Shown here: positions 1 through 7,039 of the stretch, in pieces
How positions within the stretch are numbered: the stretch's first letter is position 1
How the letters are laid out: each line of letters starts with the position of its first letter
Source: Sphingomonadaceae bacterium
Lineage (GTDB): Bacteria > Pseudomonadota > Alphaproteobacteria > Sphingomonadales > Sphingomonadaceae
Reading direction: 5' to 3'
DNA: 33,941 bases
Assembly (NCBI GenBank): GCA_947476425.1
Contig: CANJQJ010000033.1
Location: 1-33,941 of the forward strand
The notes under the pieces: model-generated
Told to the model about the DNA's origin: nothing
Database searches by the model: none
The model's input: the letters and a program-made list of their open reading frames with translations, nothing else
Position numbers and translations under genes: made by a program

Positions 1-202
1 AAAGCAGCGGGTGCACCAGAAGGAGGCCGCGTAGGCTTCGGTTGCAAGTGCTTATCCGCAAGGACCGACCGCAACTTTACGCTACAAACCGACCGGCCTA
101 GATGCCCTTCGAGGCGAGAGTTCGCCTTCAGGCGCTCTTCCACCGCCAGAATATTATTCTGCAGCAGGTTAAGTGACGGCCATACCCAACCGCCTTTTTT
201 CT
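1..202. other. Left-edge stretch with no supported gene
   Basis: I see no recognisable gene or RNA here. A minus-strand frame stays open from the 3' end of the neighbouring regulator gene to the window edge, but it has no good start codon or ribosome binding site and matches no family I know. Arms CGCCTTTT and AAAAGGCG near 190-230 form a weak inverted repeat that overlaps the end of the regulator gene, too loose to call a terminator. Confidence 0.3.
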
Positions 203-1624
203 TCAAATATCGGAAAACCCAAAAGGCGCGCTGGTTCGGCGGATATCGTCGGGGAGCATCTGTCGCCCGATCGGCGGTGCTGAGCGCGCGGTACACTGGG
301 TTCGCTGGCAAAGGCTGCAGCTGATACCGATCGGGGTTGACGCATCAGGCGGCGGACTGCCTGGATGCTGGGTATAGATTAGCCGCGAAGCATGTTCGGC
401 TGCGCAGCCGAGCGCGATGGCGCGCTCGACGCGTTGGGATCCGAATGCGCCGTCGCCGGCAGTGACCGTCCGGGCGATCGAGAAGAATCGCTGACCGTCG
501 GGAAGCTCGAGCCATTGGGTGACGACTTCCCGTGGGGTCCGGAATACCTGATGTACGGACCACAGCGGACATCCCCCGCCATGGCGGGCAAAGGGAAAGC
601 CCGCGCCGTCGAGCCTTTTCGAGACGTTGCCGGCAGGATCGACGCGGATGAAGAAGAAAGGCACGCGTTCGTGGCCGGGCTTCTGGAGCGTGGTCAATCG
701 ATGCGCGGTCTGTTCGAAGCTGGTTCCGAACTGGCGGGCGAGCGCCTCGACATCATAATGCCGCGCTTCGACGGCCTTGGCGAACGCGGTATAGGGCATG
801 AGCACTGCGGCAGCGGCATAGTTGGCAAGCGCGCGTCGGGTGAGGCGCTCGCCGCTCTCCGATGCGAAACTGCCTTCCCTCAGCAGGGCATCGATATCCC
901 GGCGCATTTCGAGATAAGCGAGCTGGAGCGCGAGCTGGAAGCTCTGGCTGGCGCCATCGAGCGCATCGTCGAGCAGCACTTCCTCGCGATGCCGATCCAG
1001 TCGTCGCATCGAGCCGACCATCACGTGGGAGGGCAGGCGCCGCACGCGCAAACCATGACGGACCTTCAGATAGCCGATCGTGCCGCCCTGTGCATTGATC
1101 GCCTCGGCAAGGCGTTCGGCAGCATCGTCAAGGAGCGGAAAACAATTGCGGCGCGCGGCGAGAAAGCGGCGCGCCTCGGCTACCGGATCGGGCGCGTCCG
1201 AGCTGCGGTTCCCTCCGCCGCCGCCTGCTTCGGCGCCGCGATCGGCCAGAGCGAGCTGCTCCTCCTGATAGGCGGTAAACAGGCGCAGTAATGCTTCGGC
1301 GATGCCGGGATAATTGGCGGCCACGTCCGCCGCCTCGAGCGGGGGCAGGTCGATGTCGGCAAACATCGGATCCTTGAGGACGCCCTGCAACCGCGCCGTG
1401 AACTCCGCGCCACCGTCGCCGGCGAGTTCGGCCATGTCCATCTTGTAGGTCCGCGCGATCCGCAGCAGCATGTCAGCAGTCAGCGGGCGCTGGTTGCGCT
1501 CGAGCAGCGCAACATAGGAAGCCGAGATTTCGAGATCGGCAGCCATATTGGCTTGTGTCAGCCCGAGATCACGACGGATACGCCGCAGGCGAGGCCCCAT
1601 GTAAACTGGGCGTTCGTTTGACAT
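203..1624 (-). CDS. ScfR/RamB-type XRE transcriptional regulator
   Basis: Probable DNA-binding regulator of acetate or short-chain acyl metabolism. It has 473 residues. An XRE helix-turn-helix spans about residues 12-66 (GLTQANMAADLEISASYVAL). A middle IrrE/ImmA-like region follows, in which the usual HExxH metallopeptidase motif is degenerate (FQLALQLAYLE at 229-239). The carboxyl-terminal domain is rich in conserved cysteines: GCPLW (C352), LGC (C407) and CSLCQRTQC (C436, C439, C444). This architecture is that of ScfR and RamB proteins, which control the glyoxylate or methylcitrate cycle. The gene is divergent from isocitrate lyase, and the start ATG is 157 bp from the aceA start with a perfect dyad between them, so aceA and the gene itself are the likely targets. 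The lost HExxH suggests a sensor rather than a protease. Family assignment is firm; the target and ligand are inferred. Confidence 0.9.
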   Translation of the reverse strand: MSNERPVYMGPRLRRIRRDLGLTQANMAADLEISASYVALLERNQRPLTADMLLRIARTYKMDMAELAGDGGAEFTARLQGVLKDPMFADIDLPPLEAADVAANYPGIAEALLRLFTAYQEEQLALADRGAEAGGGGGNRSSDAPDPVAEARRFLAARRNCFPLLDDAAERLAEAINAQGGTIGYLKVRHGLRVRRLPSHVMVGSMRRLDRHREEVLLDDALDGASQSFQLALQLAYLEMRRDIDALLREGSFASESGERLTRRALANYAAAAVLMPYTAFAKAVEARHYDVEALARQFGTSFEQTAHRLTTLQKPGHERVPFFFIRVDPAGNVSKRLDGAGFPFARHGGGCPLWSVHQVFRTPREVVTQWLELPDGQRFFSIARTVTAGDGAFGSQRVERAIALGCAAEHASRLIYTQHPGSPPPDASTPIGISCSLCQRTQCTARSAPPIGRQMLPDDIRRTSAPFGFSDI

Positions 1625-1655
1625 GATCCGATGCGACTCCCGTGCCTTGTACTAC

Positions 1656-1686
1656 CTTTACAACATTACAACGAAAAGTTGTAAAG
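1656..1686. promoter_or_regulatory. Operator-like dyad between regulator and aceA
   Basis: CTTTACAAC (1656-1664) and GTTGTAAAG (1678-1686) form a perfect 9-bp inverted repeat with a 13-bp spacer. A second TTACAAC lies inside the spacer at 1666-1672, so the half-site occurs three times in 31 bp. It sits 32 bp upstream of the regulator start and 95 bp upstream of aceA. It is the obvious candidate binding site for the divergent ScfR-type regulator, which would then control both genes. Binding is inferred. Confidence 0.6.
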
Positions 1687-1780
1687 ATTTACATCTGGAC
1701 CTCGCGACGCCTCCACGGCCCACGAATCACGCGGTAAGTGCGGTGCAACAATTTCACGAGACGCATCCAGGAACCGCCAA

Positions 1781-3373
1781 ATGTCCTATCAAGATCACAT
1801 CGCCCAGATGAACGAACTGATCGCTGCCAAGAGCGGCACATGGAGCAGCATCAGCGCCGAGTCCGTCGCTCGCATGCGCTTGCAGAACCGCTTCCAGACC
1901 GGCCTCGACATTGCGCGCTACACCGCCGCGATCATGCGGAGCGACATGGCGGCCTATGATGCGGATCCGGCCAACTACACGCAATCGCTGGGTTGCTGGC
2001 ACGGCTTCATCGGCCAGCAGAAGGTGATCTCAATCAAGAAGCATTTCGGCACGACGAAGGGGCGCTACCTCTATCTGTCGGGCTGGATGATCGCCGCGCT
2101 TCGTTCCGAATTCGGCCCGTTGCCCGATCAGTCGATGCATGAGAAAACCTCCGTCCCCGCGCTGATCGAGGAACTCTATACCTTCCTCCGGCAGGCCGAT
2201 GCCCGCGAGCTGGGCGGCATGTTCCGCGACATCGATGCTGCGCGATCGGCTGGCGACACGGCAAGGGAGAAGCAGCTGCTCGACGCCGTCAGCAACTACC
2301 AGACGCATGTCGTGCCGATCATCGCCGACATCGATGCTGGCTTCGGCAACGCCGAGGCAACCTATCTGCTTGCCCGCAAGATGATCGAGGCCGGCGCCTG
2401 CGCGCTCCAGATCGAGAACCAGGTCTCCGACGAGAAGCAGTGCGGCCACCAGGACGGCAAGGTCACCGTGCCGCACGAGGACTTTCTCGCCAAGGTTCGC
2501 GCCTGCCGCTACGCCTTCCTCGAGCTCGGCGTCGAAGACGGTGTCATCGTCACGCGCACCGACTCGCTGGGCGCAGGCCTCACCAAGCAGATTGCGGTGA
2601 GCCACGCGCCGGGCGATCTCGGTGACCAGTATAATAGCTTCCTCGACTGCGAGGAGATCGATCCGGCGACCGCGCGCAATGGCGACGTCATCCTCAATCG
2701 CGACGGCAAGCTGATGCGGCCCAAGCGTCTCGCCAGCAACCTGTTCCAGTTCCGCGCCGGCACCGGCGAAGATCGCTGCGTGCTCGACTGCATCACTTCG
2801 TTGCAGCACGGCGCCGACCTGCTGTGGATCGAGACCGAAAAGCCGCACATCGAACAGATCGCCGGCATGGTGGACCGTATTCGCGAGGCCGTTCCCAATG
2901 CCAAGCTGGTCTACAACAACTCGCCCTCGTTCAACTGGACGCTGAACTTCCGCCAGCAGGTCTATGATGGCTGGGTCGCGGCGGGCAAGGACGTCTCGGC
3001 CTACGAGCGCGGCGCCTTGATGAGCGTGATCTACGACACGACCGAGCTTGCGGCCGAAGGCGACGAGCGCATCCGCACCTTCCAGTCCGACAGCGCGAAG
3101 CGGGCCGGGATCTTCCACCACCTGATCACGCTGCCGACCTATCACACCGCCGCGCTGTCGACCGACAATCTGGCGAAGGAGTATTTCGGCGCGCAAGGCA
3201 TGCTTGGCTATGTGCTCGGCGTCCAGCGCCAGGAAATCCGCCAGGGCATCGCGTGCGTCAAGCATCAGAACATGTCGGGCTCCGACATCGGCGACGACCA
3301 TAAGGAATATTTCGCCGGCGAAGCCGCGCTCAAGGCTGGCGGCGCGCACAACACGATGAACCAGTTCGCATGA
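1781..3373 (+). CDS. aceA: Isocitrate lyase
   Basis: Cleaves isocitrate to glyoxylate and succinate, the entry step of the glyoxylate shunt, in the cytoplasm. It has 530 residues, matching the longer isocitrate lyase subgroup found in Pseudomonas and sphingomonads rather than the roughly 430-residue E. coli type. The active-site loop reads KQCGH (residues 219-223, catalytic C221), the variant of KKCGH typical of that subgroup. Other family blocks are GCWHGFIGQQ (71-80), DIDAGFGNAEATYLLARKM (183-201) and NSPSFNWTL. The start is chosen because AGGAA lies about 8 nt upstream of the ATG. The gene is divergent from the ScfR-type regulator and is followed by a hairpin and a small gene. It allows growth on acetate, fatty acids or other C2-yielding substrates, which fits the catabolic genes further right. 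Confidence 0.97.
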   Translation: MSYQDHIAQMNELIAAKSGTWSSISAESVARMRLQNRFQTGLDIARYTAAIMRSDMAAYDADPANYTQSLGCWHGFIGQQKVISIKKHFGTTKGRYLYLSGWMIAALRSEFGPLPDQSMHEKTSVPALIEELYTFLRQADARELGGMFRDIDAARSAGDTAREKQLLDAVSNYQTHVVPIIADIDAGFGNAEATYLLARKMIEAGACALQIENQVSDEKQCGHQDGKVTVPHEDFLAKVRACRYAFLELGVEDGVIVTRTDSLGAGLTKQIAVSHAPGDLGDQYNSFLDCEEIDPATARNGDVILNRDGKLMRPKRLASNLFQFRAGTGEDRCVLDCITSLQHGADLLWIETEKPHIEQIAGMVDRIREAVPNAKLVYNNSPSFNWTLNFRQQVYDGWVAAGKDVSAYERGALMSVIYDTTELAAEGDERIRTFQSDSAKRAGIFHHLITLPTYHTAALSTDNLAKEYFGAQGMLGYVLGVQRQEIRQGIACVKHQNMSGSDIGDDHKEYFAGEAALKAGGAHNTMNQFA

Positions 3374-3402
3374 CGCGACTGGCCGAGGTTCTGGGGAGGA
3401 CA

Positions 3403-3428
3403 GGGGCAGCCTGCGAAACGGCTGCCCC
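3403..3428 (+). promoter_or_regulatory. Intercistronic hairpin after aceA
   Basis: GGGGCAGCC (3403-3411) and GGCTGCCCC (3420-3428) form a perfect 9-bp GC-rich stem with an 8-nt loop, 30 bp after the aceA stop and 32 bp before the next start. No run of T follows, so it is more likely an mRNA-stabilising or partial-attenuation element than a full terminator. The next gene could still be read from the aceA transcript. Confidence 0.45.
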
Positions 3429-3459
3429 ACAAACCCCGCAAGCAAGAGGAGTGAGTGAC

Positions 3460-3612
3460 ATGACCGAACCGACCCGTAGCCGCGCCGTCTTCTCGACCGA
3501 AGACTTCAGGCTCATCAAGGCAGCCGTCGCGCATTATCTGAAGGAAGTTCAGGATCAGCCGGAATCGGTCAAATACAGCAATCTTTACCACCGCCTCGGG
3601 CGATTGAGCTGA
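3460..3612 (+). CDS. Small hypothetical protein downstream of aceA
   Basis: I do not recognise a named family. The reading frame is open from the end of aceA, but the best start is the ATG at 3460, preceded by AAGAGGAG at a suitable distance. This gives a 50-residue protein. It is charged, without signal peptide or membrane segment, and has a helical middle (FSTEDFRLIKAAVAHYLKEV) and an ending YSNLYHRLGRLS. The position directly after isocitrate lyase and the strong ribosome binding site suggest co-expression with aceA. Function unknown; that it is a real gene is likely but not certain. Confidence 0.6.
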   Translation: MTEPTRSRAVFSTEDFRLIKAAVAHYLKEVQDQPESVKYSNLYHRLGRLS

Positions 3613-3650
3613 ACCGCGCGAATCACTGAACCGACCGTCCCTCACCTCCG

Positions 3651-3884
3651 GTGCGCCGCTCCTTCAAGGAACGAAGCGCATCAGATCGCGCAGGATTGAT
3701 AGCGGCCGATAGGCTCGTGGCTTTTCTGAAAGACCATGTGCTGCCGGGAATCGGTTTCGAAACCGATGTCTTCTGGAGCGAGGCGGCGGGTATCTTGAAC
3801 CGCTTCGCTCCCGAAAATCGCGTTTTGCTGGGAATTCGCGATGGATTCCAGCGGCAAATCGATGTTGTCCGCGAACCGGATTAG
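3651..3884 (+). pseudogene. glcB: Amino-terminal remnant of malate synthase G
   Basis: The 77-codon frame encodes LVAFLKDHVLPGIGFETDVF followed by WSEAAGILNRFAPENRVLLG. These match the start of malate synthase G, where the family reads FV..EVLPGTGLD..AFW and then a HDLAPENR.LL block. The frame ends in TAG after 77 codons, whereas the enzyme is about 720 residues and its catalytic TIM barrel lies well downstream. Nothing in any frame after 3884 resembles the rest, and no clear ribosome binding site precedes the GTG at 3651. I read it as a truncated relic of a glcB gene once placed next to aceA. A functional malate synthase must then be elsewhere in the genome if the shunt works. The match is from memory of the family, not an alignment. 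Confidence 0.7.
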
Positions 3885-3973
3885 GCAAGTCGCCAATCCG
3901 CCGACCAAGTCGCCGGAGTCGACGTGGGCAGGGCTTGCCCGCGCCTGTGTCGACCTCTGGCTGCGAACAGGGC

Positions 3974-4192
3974 CTAGTTGTGCATCAGTCGGCTGGGCGT
4001 GCGCAGGACATCGCCGGTGATGACCTTGGCGCCGAATGCCTTGATGATGACGACCGCGTCGTCCATGTTCTTCATCACGACGCGCGTTCCGCCCGAGTGA
4101 AGCTTCTCGATCGCGGAAATCGAGGCATTGTGCTTTGCGCACATATCGAGGACGTGCGCCTCGGAGGCGTCCACGTTAATGGCGCGTGACAT
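3974..4192 (-). CDS. Small hypothetical protein, 72 residues
   Basis: I do not recognise a named family. The ATG at 4192 is preceded by a strong AGGAG about 8 nt upstream, which argues for a real gene. The protein has 72 residues, is soluble, and has no signal or membrane segment. Its central part (GGTRVVMKNMDDAVVIIKAF) alternates hydrophobic and charged residues like a small alpha/beta fold, and it has one cysteine (DMCAKHNAS). It lies 108 bp downstream of mreB on the same strand, separated from it by hairpins, so it probably has its own promoter or is only weakly linked to mreB. Confidence 0.7.
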   Translation of the reverse strand: MSRAINVDASEAHVLDMCAKHNASISAIEKLHSGGTRVVMKNMDDAVVIIKAFGAKVITGDVLRTPSRLMHN

Positions 4193-4220
4193 ATTGGTTC
4201 TCCTGCGCGCAACGATACGC

Positions 4221-4275
4221 GCCAGCCGGAATAGGCTGGCCCGCTGGTAGCAGGGTAGGGCGCATTTGTCGCCCT
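4221..4275 (-). terminator. Paired hairpins downstream of mreB
   Basis: Two stems lie between the mreB stop and the small downstream gene. GCCAGCC (4221-4227) pairs with GGCTGGC (4234-4240) across a 6-nt loop, and AGGGCG (4257-4262) pairs with CGCCCT (4270-4275). Neither is followed by a clear T run in the minus direction, so termination may be partial or factor-assisted. Confidence 0.4.
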
Positions 4276-4299
4276 GTCATATCAGGGCCCTATGGCCGC

Positions 4300-5487
<1,188 letters not shown>

Positions 5488-5618
5488 TCAGGACAGAAGT
5501 TTTCGCGGTCGGAAACATGGTTTGTCATGGGATCGTGCCATTGCGGTATCGCTCGCGGCAAGCCTAATGCCCGGGCCGCCAGCATGGCACCAATGAGCGT
5601 ATCGCGGGTTTGAAAGTC

Positions 5619-6395
5619 ATGAAAATTTCCGTTGCCGTTAACCTCCATTACGAATTCCCCCAGCCGACCGAAATCCTGCTCCAGATCGAAGCCGCTCAGA
5701 TACCCGAACAAGCCATCGAGAGTGCGTTCATCAATGTCGGCAATGTCGAGCATTTTGCCCGGGTTTCGGCGCAGGACGCGATCGGCGAGCGGATCTGGCT
5801 GAAGACAGGCGGAGCACTGCAGGTCGATTATCGCGCCACGGTGTCGATCTTTCGTCAGATCGGGGATCTCGGCCGGCTCGACGCGGTACCGGCGTCGCGC
5901 CTGCCCGGGGAAACCGTGCAGTATCTGCTGGATTCGATCTATTGCCCGGCGACTCGCTTCCAGGATTTCGTCGAGGCCGAATTCGGCTGCCTGACTGGCG
6001 GCAGCCGGATCGTGGCCATGCGCGACTGGATCATGCGAAAATTCACCTATTCGCCGGGCATGAGCGACACGCGCACTACCGCGCTCGATACGTTCGTCAG
6101 TCGTCGCGGCGTTTGCCGTGATTATGCGCATGTCATGATAGCGCTAGCTCGAGCGTCCTTGATCCCGGCGCGGATCGCGAGCGTCTATGCGCTTGGCGTG
6201 AAGCCGCAGGATTTTCACGTCGTCGCCGAGGTTTTCCTAAACGGATCCTGGCACCTCGTCGACGCGACGGGCATGGCGCGAGAGGCGGACATGGCCAAGA
6301 TAGGTGTCGGCCGCGATGCGGCGGACGTGAGCTTCCTCACCAGCTTCGGTCCCGCCTACCTCATCCAGCAGACTGTGAAAGTGGTCGCCGGCTAG
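5619..6395 (+). CDS. Transglutaminase-like family protein
   Basis: Member of the transglutaminase-like cysteine protease superfamily. A TTG at 5610 would add three residues to the ATG at 5619, giving 258 or 261 residues. Counting from the TTG, the papain-like triad is visible: C169 in RRGVCRDYAH, H203 in DFHVVAEVFL and D218 in WHLVDATGMA. The amino-terminal half is a beta-rich region that often precedes this core in bacterial members. There is no signal peptide, so it is probably cytoplasmic. Bacterial members act as peptidases, amidases or cross-linking enzymes, and the substrate cannot be deduced. It is divergent from mreB and is followed by an extragenic palindrome rather than a partner gene. 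Confidence 0.88.
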   Translation: MKISVAVNLHYEFPQPTEILLQIEAAQIPEQAIESAFINVGNVEHFARVSAQDAIGERIWLKTGGALQVDYRATVSIFRQIGDLGRLDAVPASRLPGETVQYLLDSIYCPATRFQDFVEAEFGCLTGGSRIVAMRDWIMRKFTYSPGMSDTRTTALDTFVSRRGVCRDYAHVMIALARASLIPARIASVYALGVKPQDFHVVAEVFLNGSWHLVDATGMAREADMAKIGVGRDAADVSFLTSFGPAYLIQQTVKVVAG

Positions 6396-6419
6396 GGTAG
6401 GGTACCGGAATTATTTTAT

Positions 6420-6532
6420 CCGCTCATCCTGAGGAGCCATTGAGCTTGTCGAAATGGCGTTTCGAAGGACGTCCCGGTGCGGTCCTTCGAGACGGGACTT
6501 CGACAGGCTCAGTCCCTCCTCAGGACGAGCGG
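6420..6532. repeat. Long extragenic palindromic repeat
   Basis: The 113-bp element has outer arms CCGCTCATCCTGAGGAG (6420-6436) and CTCCTCAGGACGAGCGG (6516-6532), complementary at 16 of 17 positions. A middle section has TGAGCTTGTCGAA facing TTCGACAGGCTCA, and the inner stem TCGAAGGAC/GTCCTTCGA is a perfect 9 bp. The core TCGACAGGCTCAG is familiar to me as a widespread extragenic repeat in sphingomonads and some other proteobacteria. It sits just after the transglutaminase-like gene and could fold in either transcript, acting as terminator or mRNA stabiliser. A short tandem AGGGCTCGAT repeat follows at about 6542-6563. Confidence 0.8.
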
Positions 6533-6616
6533 ATTCCATTAAGGGCTCGATTGAGGGCTCGATGCTCAGGTGCCTCAAATTTGCATTCGCGGGCAAGTTC
6601 AGGGCAGGAATAGCGC

Positions 6617-7039
6617 GTGTACGCTCGACGACTGAAACTCTTCTTCGACGGCGGTTGCCGGCCCAATCCGGGGACGATGGAAGTCGCCGTATTCGCCCGC
6701 AACGTCATATATCATGTTCCCGATATCGGTCGGGGCACCAACAGCGATGCCGAATGGCTGGCGCTGATCCACGCACTCAAGGTCGCCCGTTCGCTCGGGG
6801 AAAGCGACATCGAGCTGATCGGCGATTCCGCCTTGGTCGTCCATCAAGCCAAGGGCGAGTGGAAATGTCGTGGGCCCGAGCTCCAGGCGCACCTTGCCGA
6901 CTATAAGGCGCTTGCCGGGGCTTTCGCGCAGATCCGGATCAGGCATGTCGGGCGATCCCACAATCTTGCGGGTATCGCGCTTGAAGGCATTCGCGCCGGG
7001 CTTGCGATGAACCACCGGCTTTCGGACGTCGTACTCTAG
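6617..7039 (+). CDS. RNase H-like protein (RNase HI fold)
   Basis: A 140-residue protein with the ribonuclease HI fold, starting at a GTG preceded by an AGGA-type ribosome binding site. It shows the first strand LKLFFDGGCRPNPGT with D11, then E46 in TNSDAEWLAL and D70 in LIGDSALVVHQ, three of the four RNase HI metal-binding acids. The usual fourth motif (N-x-x-AD-x-LA) reads HNLAGIALE, with glycine 119 where aspartate is expected. Catalysis may be altered, or the protein may bind RNA-DNA hybrids without efficient cleavage. RNase HI homologues with variant fourth sites are known, so activity is not excluded. Its stop codon shares the four bases CTAG with the convergent oxidoreductase gene. Confidence 0.85.
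   Translation: MYARRLKLFFDGGCRPNPGTMEVAVFARNVIYHVPDIGRGTNSDAEWLALIHALKVARSLGESDIELIGDSALVVHQAKGEWKCRGPELQAHLADYKALAGAFAQIRIRHVGRSHNLAGIALEGIRAGLAMNHRLSDVVL

Noticed and set aside
392-1291. A 299-codon plus-strand frame inside the regulator gene
   Set aside because: It lies antisense to the ScfR-type regulator, which has clear domains and a good start. The frame has no recognisable domain.
2030-3445. A 471-codon open frame on the minus strand across aceA
   Set aside because: It is antisense to a highly conserved isocitrate lyase with intact active site. High-GC genes commonly leave long open antisense frames, and the translation matches no family.
6420-6532. A CRISPR or integron attC-like element
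   Set aside because: There is only one copy of the palindrome, with no array of spacers and no integrase or cas gene nearby. Its core is that of an extragenic palindrome.
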